DNA of 64,000 nucleotides, taken from assembly GCA_947568835.1 (NCBI GenBank), contig OX387603.1, positions 1,427,701-1,491,700 on the forward strand, in the 5' to 3' direction. The stretch is from Protonemura montana (taxonomy: Eukaryota; Arthropoda; Insecta; Plecoptera; Nemouridae). The translations under genes were made by a program, and so were the position numbers. Below are positions 1 to 10,060 of the stretch, piece after piece. How positions within the stretch are numbered: the first letter of the stretch is position 1; each line of letters starts with the position of its first letter. The notes under the pieces were generated by a model. It saw only the letters and a program-made list of their open reading frames with translations, was not told where the DNA came from and did no database searches.

Positions 1-882
1 GACATGGGACATGGGACATGGGGGCAGGGTCCAGGCAAGGCTGGGACATGGGACATAGGAGCAGGGTCCAGGCAAGGCTGGGACATGGGACATGGGGCAT
101 GTTGGCAGGGTCCAGGCATGGCTGGGACACAGGACATGGGACATGGGGGCAGGGTCCAGGCAAGGCTGGGACATGGGACATGGGACATGGGGGCAGGGTC
201 CAGGCAAGGCTGGGACATGGGACATGGGGGCAGGGTCCAGGCATGGCTGGGACACAGGACATGGGACATGGGGGCAGGGTCCAGGCAAGGCTGGGACATG
301 GGACATAGAGGCAGGGTCCAGGCAATGCTGGGACACGAGACATGGGACATGGGGGCAGGGTCCAGGCAAGGCTGGGACACAGGACATGGGACATGGGGGC
401 AGGGTCCAGGCAAGGCTGGGACATGGGGGCAGGGTCCAGGCAAGGCTGGGATATGGGACATGGGGGCAGGGTCCTGGCAAGGCTGGGACATGGGGGCAGG
501 GTCCAGGCAAGGCTGGGACACGGGTCATGGGACATGGGGACAGGGTCCAGGCAAGGCTGGGACATGGGACATGGGGGCAGGGTCCAGGCAAGGCTGGGAC
601 ATGGGACATGGGACATGGGACATGGGGGCAGGGTCCAGGCAAGGCTGGGACATGGGACATGGGGGGCAGGGTCCAGGCAAGGCTGGGATATGGGACATGG
701 GGGCAGGGTCCAGGCAAGGCTGGGACATGGGACATGGGGGCAGGGTCCAGGCAAGGCTGGGACATGGGACATGGGACATGGGGGCAGGGTCCAGGCAAGG
801 CTGGGACATGGGACATGGGGGCAGGGTCCTGGCAAGGCTGGGACATGGGACATGGGGGCAGGGTCCAGGCAAGGCAGGGCGC
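1..882 (+). repeat. G-rich minisatellite (GGCAGGGTCCAGGCAAGGCT / GGGACATGG)
   Basis: Tandem array with a compound unit: a 28-base core containing GCAGGGTCCAGGCAAGGCT followed by one to four copies of a 9-base GGACATGGG block, so unit length varies in 9-base steps. It runs off the left edge of the window. The right flank (about 868-905) carries AGGGCGCGATGGGACAG and GTGGGTTCTTGGC, the same flank as one end of the inverted array at 5084-5825. All three frames are open on both strands because the unit lacks stops; no gene is implied. Confidence 0.95.
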
Positions 883-1159
883 GATGGGACAGGGTGGGTT
901 CTTGGCCATGGAAACCAGTTAAAAACGTGCTCTAAGACGAAGGAATTGTAATAATATCACCAGGCAGGCGGTGGAGGCAAGAAGTCGACGCGATGGGCTA
1001 AACCTGGATCAGTCCAACTAGACATACCTGAAACAGACAAAGAAAACAGAGTGTTAGGTTAGGTTACCATGACAAATGTACAATTAGATACAATTATCCG
1101 GCTTCTCTTCGAATGTTTCTCATTTGTTTTGCTTCTCTTCTGTTCCTTCTGCTGTCAAG

Positions 1160-2508
1160 AAGGATCAACTAACCCCACCGTGTCCTTCCCAGCCGGCGAT
1201 TTGTCGACCAGTTATACGCATGCGCCGCCGCCTCCTCCACCCGCTGCGCCCACGACGGCCACCTCCATGGACAGCTCCATCGACCGCTTCAAGACGCAGC
1301 TGCACGTGCGTCTCAAGACTCCTGAAGAACGATTCGACACCAAACTCAAGTACTCGACAATACCGAACAAAACAACATCGCACACGAATCCATTCGGTTC
1401 GCCCAACAACTACGTACTTCCGGCCAACTTCCCGTTCCAAGAACTCGTCCACGAGGCGACGCCGAACAACAACTCAAACAACCCGTTCTGTGCCAATTAC
1501 ACGGCCTCCGAACACGTGAACCCAGCGTTCAACAACTACTCGCCGCGAGGATCTCCGAATCCAGTGCGCAGACTCCCCGAGCCGACGCCGACAACGACGC
1601 GACACAACGGCGTCCTCGGCGACGCCAACCAAGTCGGGCTGCCCAAGATCCAGGAGAATTTGTTCGAACCCAACGCGTATCAATCGAGTCCCGTGGCCAG
1701 CATTGCGTTGCAGAATCAATCTAATGCAGCCAGGAGTTTTATGAATGTACCACAACACGCAAGGCTTGGTCCACACGACCAGGCAAAGGGGGCTGCAGAG
1801 TTGCCACTGCACTCGTCCAGCGTCCCCAACTCCCCGTCGAGTCCACGACGCCGTGCCCAGAAGAAGTCGATGATCGCAAGCCGCCAGCGGCCGTGCGACG
1901 AACTGGTCACCAACTCCAATCTATCACCGGTACCGCCACGTCATCAAACGGCTCCCAATTCGCCGAACTTGTACGCGAAGAACCAACGCAACCCGAGGAA
2001 GATGTCAAACCAGTCAACAAATAGCAACACGCAGGACTCTGGCGACGTCGAGAAGTCGGCGCCCAACGCGACCAGCTCGCCGATAGCCAAGCCCAAGCAT
2101 GGCAACCGGAAGTTGAGCGTCAGCATCAATGAAGGCCATGTGGTCGATGTCAGTCGGTCGTCTTCTTCCGGTCAGGACTCGCCGACCAAGGTCGAGCGAC
2201 GGAGACGCGTGTCGATCTACTTTAACAACAAGAAGGGTTCGAGGCGGAACTCGGCGGTGGCTAACGGGCTGATCCAGCGCAGTGCTAGTCTCGATCCTGT
2301 ACGGTGTCGCTTTGGTAACGGGTCGCTGGATGGTGGTAATGAAGCGACCACCACGTGCAGTGAAAGGGAGAGAACTAACAGTGTTAGCTCGAGGGGTAGC
2401 AGTGTTGGCGGGAAACGGAAGTCGAGGCGAGCTAGTTTGCGGACGCTGGAGGGTGCCGACAGCGAGAAGTTGCCGTGGTGTGGGTGCTGGGGCAATGGGT
2501 GTCTGTGA
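1160..2508 (+). CDS. Terminal exon of an unrecognised Ser/Arg/Asn-rich protein
   Basis: Long G/C-rich open frame ending in TGA at 2506-2508. An ATG at 1069 is in frame, but the next 90 bases are pyrimidine-rich and end in CAAG at 1156-1159, so I read them as an intron tail and place the exon start near 1160 (AG at 1162 is an alternative). If the ATG is real, the protein has 479 residues with a hydrophobic N-terminus. The sequence looks largely disordered: a proline run (HAPPPPPPAAP), SPNSP-type Ser-Pro sites, Asn-rich stretches, and at least three basophilic-kinase sites of R-R-x-S type (RRRVS, SRRNS, SRRAS) in the last third. It ends in a Cys-rich tail, CGCWGNGCL, possibly lipidated. Upstream exons lie outside the window or were not found. 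I do not recognise the family. Being coding is well supported by codon-like composition over 1.3 kb; the start is uncertain. Confidence 0.7.
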
Positions 2509-3115
2509 AGATTTCGGGGCTAAGGGCGACCGTGTGTTTCTATGTGTATCGGTGCAGCTTTGCGGGGGAGAGTAACGACGGTTCAGGGACCTTAATATGT
2601 ATATACTAAACAAAATATCACATTTCTATAATTGGACAGTTTTAGAGTTGTTGGCTTGGGACCTAGATCGTAACTAGCATGCCTGTACGTGATTCTATTC
2701 ATTCTAAACCTAGATCCACATTACTTTCAGCTCTGGATACCTCGAAGTAAGACTTCCAAATTATAACATTTTGTAAATTCATCGTGCTCGTCTTTGCTAC
2801 TATGCACCTTTGTCTCATTGCAGTGGCGTCCCATTCCTCTCCGAGCAACACCATATACCATTAATCTATTGAACTTTACAACTTAGTTCCGTCAATGCCC
2901 GAGCTGGCGCTACTGTAAATTACATTTCCAATTACGCCCCCTGTGTTCTCTGTACATTGATGTATCTCGAGTGCCGGGAAATTACACTTGCATCTTGTTC
3001 AGAACTTTAGACTTGAGTCGAGTCTCGAAGCTACCGTTTAACGACCTCACTGCGGGGCAAATTGTCAAAACAGTGCGCCGTTCCACACAATAAAATATCG
3101 GTAATACCTGGCGTA
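2509..3115 (+). other. Probable 3' UTR of the 1160-2508 gene
   Basis: Non-coding A/T-richer sequence after the stop. An AATAAA at 3089-3094 is a plausible poly(A) signal and lies in a remnant (about 3064-3096) that matches the 3' tail of the 5S-derived SINE seen complete at 6496-7198. No other gene is visible. Confidence 0.45.
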
Positions 3116-3209
3116 TGGAAGTCAGGTAAGCACCGTCGAGTTCTGCAATCAGCATCTCTTCTAGCGACAGAGTGGAGTTCTCTTCGGAGAAGTAAGTTGC
3201 TCACTTAGT

Positions 3210-4452
3210 TTTATTATTATAAACACTATAAAACATCTCAGAAATTGATGCCCAAACGGGGTCTCAAACCCCGATCTCCACCTGTCACGGGTGTTGTTCT
3301 AACCAATTGAGCTACTTGGACCCCGATCTCCACCTGTCGCGGGTGTTGCTCTAACCAATTGAGCTACTTGGACCCCGATCTCCACCTGTCGCGGGTGTTG
3401 CTCTAACCAATTGAGCTACTTGGACCCCGATCTCCACCTGTCGCGGGTGTTGCTCTAACCAATTGAGCTACTTGGACCCCGATCTCCACCTGTCGCGGGT
3501 GTTGCTCTAACCAATTGAGCTACTTGGACCCCGATCTCCACCTGTCGCGGGTGTTGCTCTAACCAATTGAGCTACTTGGACCCCGATCTCCACCTGTCAC
3601 GGGTGTTGCTCTAACCAATTGAGCTACTTGGACCCCGATCTCCACCTGTCGCGGGTGTTGCTCTAACCAATTGAGCTACTTGGACCCCGATCTCCACCTG
3701 TCGCGGGTGTTGCTCTAACCAATTGAGCTACTTGGACCCCGATCTCCACCTGTCACGGGTGTTGCTCTAACCAATTGAGCTACTTGGACCCTGATCTCCA
3801 CCTGTCGCGGGTTTTGCTCTAACCAATTGAGCTACTTGGACCCCGATCTCCACCAGTCGCGGGTGTTGCTCTAACCAATTGAGCTACTCGAACCCCGATC
3901 TCCACCTGTCACGGGTGTTGCTCTAACCAATTGAGCTACTTGGACCCCGATCTCCACCTGTCGCGGGTGTTGCTCTAACCAATTAAGCTACTTGAACCCC
4001 GATCTCCACCTGTCGTGGGTGTTGCTCTAACCAATTGAGCTACTTGGACCCCGATCTCCACCTGTCACGGGTGTTGCTCTAACCAATTGAGCTACTTGGA
4101 CCCCGATCTCCACCTGTCACGGGTGTTGCTCTAACCAATTGAGCTACTTAGACCCCGATCTCCACCTGTCACGGGTGTTGCTCTAACCAATTGAGCTACT
4201 TGGACCCCGATCTCCACCTGTCGCGGGTGTTGCTCTAACCAATTAAGCTACTTGAACCCCGATCTCCACCTGTCGTGGGTGTTGCTCTAACCAATTGAGC
4301 TACTTGGACCCCGATCTCCACCTGTCACGGGTGTTGCTCTAACCAATTGAGCTACTTGGACCCCGATCTCCACCTGTCACGGGTGTTGCTCTAACCAATT
4401 GAGCTACTTGGACACTGACTTTTTGAGACGGTTTTAGTGTTGATAATAATAA
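3210..4452 (-). mobile_element. TIR element carrying a 22-unit tRNA-like tandem array (copy 1)
   Basis: Left inverted terminus 3210-3257 (TTATTATTATAAACACTATA ... TTGATGCCCAAACGGG) and right terminus 4417-4452 (TTTTTGAGACGGTTTTAGTG then TTGATAATAATAA) are reverse-complementary. The interior is about 22 copies of a 52-bp unit. On the minus strand each unit is the 5' part of a tRNA: acceptor strand GTCCAAG, box A-like D arm TAGCTCAATTGGTTAGAGC, anticodon-arm-like hairpin ACACC/GGTGG, start of the T arm. Only the copy next to the left terminus adds a T arm and 3' acceptor side. Imperfect direct repeats of about 55 bases (3150-3212, 4460-4520; both contain AGCGACAGAGT and GCTCACTTA) flank the element. 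Confidence 0.8.
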
Positions 4453-5014
4453 AATACGCTTCTCTACTAGCGACAGAGTAAAGTTCTCCCTAAGGGAGCA
4501 AGATGCTCACTTATTTTTTACAAACAGCAGCAAAGCAATAATGTTTCCGTATGTTTAATGGACTCCATCAACGAGCCTGCACTTTCCACACTTCGTTTTG
4601 CCCCATCGATCTACGCGCGTGTAAAGATAGACCGATCCAGCGAGTCGTGTTCTTTCCATTCTATTTCCACCAATTCGTACAAGAAGCTAAACGATTTATG
4701 ACAGAGATCATGTTCGAAAGTGTAAAACGGAGCGAGAAAAAAACCCCGGCGGCGCTCGTATCCCGGGGCAACGAGCTTCCAAACACGACGCATGTTAAAA
4801 CCCGGCGGCGCGGAAGAAACAAAAACAAAAATAAGCCACTTATTTTATTTACATCGCGTCGCTTTTCACGGCTGGTTAACATTTGTTCACGTTCTTCGCT
4901 CGCGAGTCTCGACACACTTCACCAACACGTGTTTTCAGGGGGGGGGGGCGCTGTCGGCGTCGGCGTCGATAGCAAGACCCAGTCACACGGTCAAATCGTA
5001 GGTCCTCCTTGACT
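4453..5014. other. Unassigned spacer
   Basis: A short open frame (4551-5012, +) has no recognisable domain and overlaps low-complexity sequence including a G9 run at 4939-4947. I see no gene here. Confidence 0.4.
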
Positions 5015-5894
5015 GGAGGTCGTGGGGTATGAACCACATCATGGCTGTGCTTGCAGCGTGCCAAGAACCCACTCTGTCCCATCGCGCCCTGCCTAACCTG
5101 GACCCTGCACTCATGTCCCATGTCTCGTGTCCCAGCCTTGCCTGGACCCTGCCCCCATGTCCCATGTCTCGTGTCCCAGCCTTGCCTGGACCCTGCCCCC
5201 ATGTCCCATGTCTCGTGTCCCATGTCCCAGCCTTGCCTGGACCCTGCCCCATGTCCCATGACCCGTGTTCCAGCCTTGCCTGGACCCTGCCCCCATGTCC
5301 CATGTCCCAGCCTTGCCTGGACCCTGCCCCCATGTCCCGTGTCCCAGCTTTGCCTGGACCCTGCCCCCATGTCCCATGTCCCATGTCCCATGTCCCATGT
5401 CCCATGTCCCATGTCCCAGCCTTGCCTGGACCCTGCCCCCATGTCCCATGTCCCAGCCTTGCCTGGACCCTGCCCCCATGTCCCGTGTCCCAGCCTTGCC
5501 TGGACCCTGCCCCCATGTCCCATGTTCCAGCCTTGCCAGGACCCTGCCCCCATGTCCCATGTCCCATGTCCCATGTCCCATGTCCCATGTCCCAGCCTTG
5601 CCTGGACCCTGCCCCCATGTCCCATGTCCCAGCCTTGCCTGGACCCTGCCCCCATGTCCCGTGTCCCAGCCTTGCCTGGACCCTGCCCCCATGTCCCATG
5701 TTCCAGCCTTGCCAGGACCCTGCCCCCATGTCCCGTGTCCCAGCCTTGCCTGGACCCTGCCCCCATGTCCCTGACTTGCCTGGACCCTGCCCCCATATCA
5801 CATGTCTGGCGTCCCAGCCTTGCCAGGAGGTCGTGGGGTATGAACCACACCATGGCTGTGCTTGCAACGTGCCAAGAACCCACCCTGTCCCATC
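5015..5894 (-). repeat. Inverted second copy of the minisatellite, bounded by 69-bp direct repeats
   Basis: The array 5084-5825 is the reverse complement of the family at 1-882 (CAGCCTTGCCTGGACCCTGC with CATGTCCC blocks). It is bounded by near-identical direct repeats at 5015-5083 and 5826-5894, both starting GGAGGTCGTGGGGTATGAAC and ending in CTGTCCCATC, with about three mismatches. The array is therefore embedded in, or expanded from, a larger repeat unit rather than sitting in unique DNA. Confidence 0.9.
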
Positions 5895-5897
5895 CAT

Positions 5898-5991
5898 CGT
5901 GGTTAACGCGTGAGACAAAGACGGTTTCCAAGAAAGTGTTCAACGCCTCGGGGTCGTGTAAATCATCAAATATCTCGTCGAATTGTTCCCT
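5898..5991 (-). CDS. Possible exon fragment beside the minisatellite
   Basis: On the minus strand an acceptor-like ATTCAG is followed by an open, coding-like stretch containing EQFDEIFDDLHDPEALNTF and ending VFVSRVNHDG where the minisatellite flank begins. Codon use looks coding, but I find no donor and no family match. It could be a truncated exon or a transposon fragment. Confidence 0.25.
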
Positions 5992-6483
5992 GAATTGAGT
6001 GTTACTTTACATGCCCCAGGAACACGGCGGAAACTTGGCAGCCTACGATGACAGCCGCCATTCGTTTGGCGAGGTTTGAATCCTGGTTTTAAGTTTGGGT
6101 CCACAGTTTCACCGAAGAGAGAAGTTTTGGTATAAAAAGGCGCAGTATAAATGTGATCTCCACTTGTCATATTCACAGGCTGTCGACACTAGCACCTCGA
6201 TCAAAAGCTTGAAGGTACAAATACCGGGTTTATCATCGAATCAAACTACGACTTGCTTCATGTTCAGCGGGGTGACGCATCGGAGGGACGCCAGGGTGAG
6301 CTCGGGGTGCTTCTGTTCACTCCACGCCTCGCTGAACTCAAATAATAGGCCAATTATTTTTCTACAACTGCCCCCTCGACTTGACTCGTAATGACGAGCC
6401 GGTGATTGGGTGTTTGTTGCTCTCGACTTGGACTGGAATCCAGCTGATGACGTCTCTGTGACGGTGATGACGTCACTGTGACG
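5992..6483. other. Unassigned spacer
   Basis: Mixed-composition sequence with short open frames only. Near 6450-6490 there are two copies of a short GTGACGGTG motif. No gene or known element is recognised before the target duplication at 6484. Confidence 0.4.
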
Positions 6484-7210
6484 GTGGAGGCGATTATTAT
6501 TATTATTTGTGGTGTTTAACGACGCACTGTTTTGACATCTAGCTATGCCGCACTGGTCTAATGGCGTCGGTGAATGAGTGTATGATGATGATGTACCTAA
6601 CCTAGCCTAGAAGGGGGAAGGGGAAACCTGGTGCCGGCACGTAGCCTACTCCTGTCGAAGACCAAGGGGACCACCGGCTTAACGTCCCTTCCGAAGGACG
6701 GTACAACGCGAACAACAGGATTCCTCCACAAATCCATGCTGTCGAGAGGTTGATAAGCAAGGCGAGTGAAGTTGCTGTACCAACTTTCATCCCTCCAACC
6801 TCTCTACCGAACAGAACTGGTCATGTGTATGATAGTCACCCATCCAATACCTGACCCAGCGCAGTGTTGCTTAACTTTCATCCCTCCAACCTCTCTCCCG
6901 AACAGAACTGGTCATGTGTATGATGGTCACCCATCCAATACCTGACCCAGCGCAGTGTTGCTTAACTTTCATCCCTCCAACCTCTCTCCCGAACAGAACT
7001 GGTCATGTGTATGATGGTCACCCATCCAATACCTGACTCAGCGCAGTGTTGTTTAACTTTCATCCCTCCAACCTCTCTCCCGAACAGAACTGGTCATGTG
7101 TATGATGGTCACCCATCCAATACCTGACTCAGCGCAGTGTTGCTTAACTTCAGTGATCTAATGAGAACCGGTGTTTCCAACACGACCAACTGTTCGGTGT
7201 GGAGGCGATT
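6484..7210 (-). mobile_element. 5S-rRNA-derived SINE, full length with 12-bp target duplication (copy A)
   Basis: The minus-strand 5' end (from 7198) matches 5S rRNA: an ACACCGGTTCTC block, then GATCAC, GAAGTTAAGCAAC, and TATTGGATGGGTGACC, the box C-like part of the 5S internal control region. The 91-bp segment from TTAAGCAAC through a GGTTGGAGGGATGAAAG block is present four times. A body of about 290 bases and an A/T-rich tail (TATTATTATTATT on the plus strand, 6493-6507) follow. GTGGAGGCGATT occurs exactly at 6484-6495 and 7199-7210, a target-site duplication proving retrotransposition. The family resembles the SINE3 (5S-headed) class. Confidence 0.92.
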
Positions 7211-7517
7211 GAAAGGCTGGTAATGAGAACGATGCAGCGTCGCTATACTTCGAGGGAAGCACCGGATACGAACCAGAAGAACCTTCCGATGGACAACTAG
7301 GATCCATAATGTTCAGAATAACAATTTTTCAGTTTTAGCTTCCAGACTAAGCCCGTGTAAACTGGGCGTCCCGACGCCTAACAGCGGCGTCGAGCGTCGT
7401 TTTGTGGTTTGGTAGTCACGGCTTCTCGCCTTTATTTCTGTCTGAGTCGGTGTATGTTTTTTTTTTCAAAGTGCACCCGTTTTATCGCGATCATTTGTCA
7501 CATTCCCCCGTGCACTG
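7211..7517. other. Unassigned spacer before the telomere-like arrays
   Basis: Ordinary unique-looking sequence with a T9 run near 7457. No coding or repeat feature recognised. Confidence 0.4.
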
Positions 7518-7880
7518 GGTTAGGTTAGGTCGGGTCTGGTCGGGTCGGGTCGGGTCGGGTCGGGTCGGGTCGGGTCGGGTCTGGTTAGGTTAGGTTAGGT
7601 TAGGTTAGGTTAGGTTAGGTTAGGTTAGGTTAGGTTAGGTTAGGTTAGGTTAGGTTAGGTTAGGTTAGGTTAGGTTAGGTTAGGTTAGGTTAGGTTAGGT
7701 TAGGTTAGGTTCGGTTCGGTTTGGTTCGGTTCGGTTCGGTTCGGTTCGGTTCGGTTCGGTTCGGTTCGGTTCGGTTCTGTTAGGTTAGGTTAGGTTAGGT
7801 TAGGTTAGGTTAGGTTAGGTTAGGTGAGATTAGGTTAGGTTGGGTTTGATAAGGCTAGGCTAGGTTAGGTAAGATGGGGT
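7518..7880 (+). repeat. Interstitial TTAGG telomere-like array with TCGGG and TTCGG blocks
   Basis: Pentamer array organised in homogeneous blocks: TCGGG about 7531-7578, TTAGG about 7583-7712, TTCGG about 7711-7776, TTAGG about 7777-7835, then degenerate variants. TTAGG is the canonical insect telomere repeat. The array is flanked by unique DNA on both sides, so it is interstitial. Confidence 0.95.
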
Positions 7881-7993
7881 TGAGTTGGGTTTTGGTTGAG
7901 ATAGATTTGGTTAGTTATTTTCATAAAAAAAAAAATAAAAAAAAAAATCTAAAAAAATTCGAAACTTTTTGAATTTAAGTTTCAGAATAATTT

Positions 7994-8029
<36 letters not shown>

Positions 8030-8142
8030 TTTGAAATTGATAAAATTATTTTAACAAAATTAAAAAATGTCACATTAACTTTCAAACAATTTTTGTAAAA
8101 TTCTGAAATTTTTTTTTTTTAAGTGTTTAGTTAGGAAGTCAG
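7881..8142. repeat. A-rich low-complexity spacer between telomere-like arrays
   Basis: Contains several poly(A) runs (longest near 8000-8025) and a T10 run near 8110. No gene. Confidence 0.8.
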
Positions 8143-8655
8143 GGTAGGTTAGGTAAGGTTAGGTTAGGTTAGGTTAGGTTAGGTTAGGTGAGGTTAGGTT
8201 AGGTTAGGTTAGGTTAGATAAGGTTAGGTTAGGTTAGGTTAGGTTGGGTTAGGTTAAGTTGGGTTGGGTTGGGTTGGGTTGGGTTGGGTTGGGTTAGGTT
8301 AGGTTAGGTTGGGTTGGGTTGGGTTGGGTTGGGTTGGGTTGGGTTGGGTTGGGTTGGGTTGGGTTGGGTTGGGTTGGGTTGGGTTGGGTTGGGTTGGGTT
8401 AGGTTGGGTTAGGTTGAGTTGGGTTAGGTTGGGTTAGGTTGGGTTGGGTTGGGTTGGGTTGGGTTGGGTTGGGTTGGGTTGGGTTGGGTTGGGTTGGGTT
8501 AGGTTAGGTTGGGTTGGGTTGGGTTGGGTTAGGTTGGGTTGGGTTGGGTTGGGTTGGGTTGGGTTGGGTTGGGTTGGGTTGGGTTGGGTTGGGTTGGGTT
8601 GGGTTGGGTTGGGTTGGGTTGGGTTGGGTTGGGTTGGGTTGGGCTGGGTTGGAAA
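8143..8655 (+). repeat. Telomere-variant array, TTAGG then mostly TTGGG
   Basis: TTAGG pentamers (8143-8260) pass into a long, highly homogeneous TTGGG tract with occasional TTAGG units at about 8290, 8400-8440, 8500-8510 and 8530. Pentamers keep all three frames open on both strands, so the apparent Gly-Trp-Val and Asn-Pro-Thr frames are artefacts. Confidence 0.95.
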
Positions 8656-9112
8656 GATGTGCACCAACTTTTTGTCGCTCCTGAGTTAAATTTAGCTCAG
8701 AGTTCACTTGTTTAGACGGCAGTCGTTAACTTCTACATTTAACAATGCTTCTAAACCTTGTCTAATTCTGATGGTTGTTTGGTATTTAAAATTTTTTTTA
8801 TAACTTTCAGAATCCAAGTTTTACACGTAATTGACATCGAAGAGAACAGCGGGCCTGTCACTTTTAACTGCGAGAGGAAACACAAGTCGTAAATCATAAT
8901 CATTTACAGCTCAGCTTCTGTGGGGAGAGAATTAAAATAGCTTTTATCACCCATTAATATTGTTCAAGAAAATGTCACCATAATACCGCACTGACAAATT
9001 GACGCTCTGAGTCGTTCCTTATGCTGGACATTCCTGGACAAAGATCAGAATATGGTAAAAGCTTGAATAAGAAAGTTTGAGTAATTTCAGTTGCCAAAAA
9101 CAATTAACTTCG
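8656..9112. other. Unassigned spacer
   Basis: A/T-rich sequence; no open frame of note, repeat or RNA gene seen. Confidence 0.4.
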
Positions 9113-9120
9113 GTTTGAAT

Positions 9121-9566
9121 TAGGATTGCCATACGTCCCGCTTTTCACTCAAAAGTACCGCGTCCCGCTCGATCGTGAATTTCTTTTAAAAAATCGTGAA
9201 ATCGAACGTTGCATTCGCATTGTTTCTTATAAATAGCTAATTGTTCCTCTAATTGTGCCAATGACATTATAGTTGTACTTGAACTGTCACCCATACATTT
9301 TTCAAATAGTTATACGAATTTTACCTAAATTTCCTGCTGATAAATTTAAAGTTGATGCATAAATATGACTCAGGATTTCAAGTGCCAAGAAAAACCTTAA
9401 TATATCTAAAACACGTAAATTTGCTGAAAATGGCCCTCAAATCCTGTTCCCACATCGACACCCTTATTTTTTGGGGGGCTCTGTCTGTCCCCCGAGCCTC
9501 CGGCCTAACTACTTTCGTTTGTTAAAATTTGTCCCGCATTACGAAATTTTTATTATGGCAACCCTA
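9121..9566. mobile_element. Non-autonomous hAT-type MITE with 8-bp TSD
   Basis: Left end TAGGATTGCCATACGTCCCG and right end GGTTGCCATAATAAAAATTT (reverse complement of 9544-9563), both running into GTCCCGC/GCGGGAC, form imperfect inverted termini. GTTTGAAT occurs directly before (9113-9120) and after (9567-9574), the 8-bp duplication expected of the hAT superfamily. The 446-bp body holds a short minus-strand coding relic (about 9293-9180) that reads MGDSSSTTIMSL then a charged helix-like stretch, probably left from an autonomous ancestor. Confidence 0.85.
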
Positions 9567-9574
9567 GTTTGAAT

Positions 9575-10060
9575 GTCACTTTTATTGTATTCAAAGCGCA
9601 AATAATTGTCATAAATCCGGCTATTGAGAAGTTGGGCATCGAACCAGTGACCCCTTTGACTAATAAGCGAGTAGCGACCAAAGCTCATAAAAAATCTGTA
9701 TGCTTGCTTGGAGCTAAAAAAATAAATAAATCATGAATGTGTCAAATGACTGTTGCTAGTTTTAATAGCGTTCTACCCTCGCTTGTTCGGAGACTGACTT
9801 GTCTTGTAAGGAAAGCAATCAAATGAAATGTCTTGGTGATAATTCCTGGAATAATAAGCTAAGACATTTGGGAAACCAGATACTCCAGGAATTATTTACA
9901 CAACTTGATGCAGATTTCAGACAAGTTCCCTGGCAAACAAAGACTTCATCCTTTGTTGGGCGCTGTCACAATTCTTGGGAACATTTCTTGAAATCACTCA
10001 ACCACTGGACCGAAAGTTATCAATTTGTTATTTTATCGAAACAAATCCCATGTTTCATAT
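9575..10060. other. Unassigned spacer
   Basis: Short open frames only. A GGGCATCGAACCAGTGACCC segment near 9638 faintly resembles a tRNA T-arm relic. No gene called. Confidence 0.35.

Noticed and set aside
4-951. 315-residue and overlapping open frames in the left minisatellite
   Set aside because: Stop-free because of the repeat unit; open in several frames and on both strands, with no domain.
3258-4412. Cluster of functional tRNA genes
   Set aside because: Units lack the T arm and 3' acceptor half; the anticodon loop lacks U33; 52-bp spacing leaves no room for complete tRNAs.
5029-5998. Long proline/cysteine-rich frames on both strands
   Set aside because: Same minisatellite artefact in inverted orientation.
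7518-8655. True chromosome end
   Set aside because: Arrays are flanked by extensive non-telomeric sequence on both sides and are heavily variant.
8434-8707. Gly-Trp-Val and Asn-Pro-Thr repeat proteins
   Set aside because: Pentamer TTGGG array read in frame; low complexity only.
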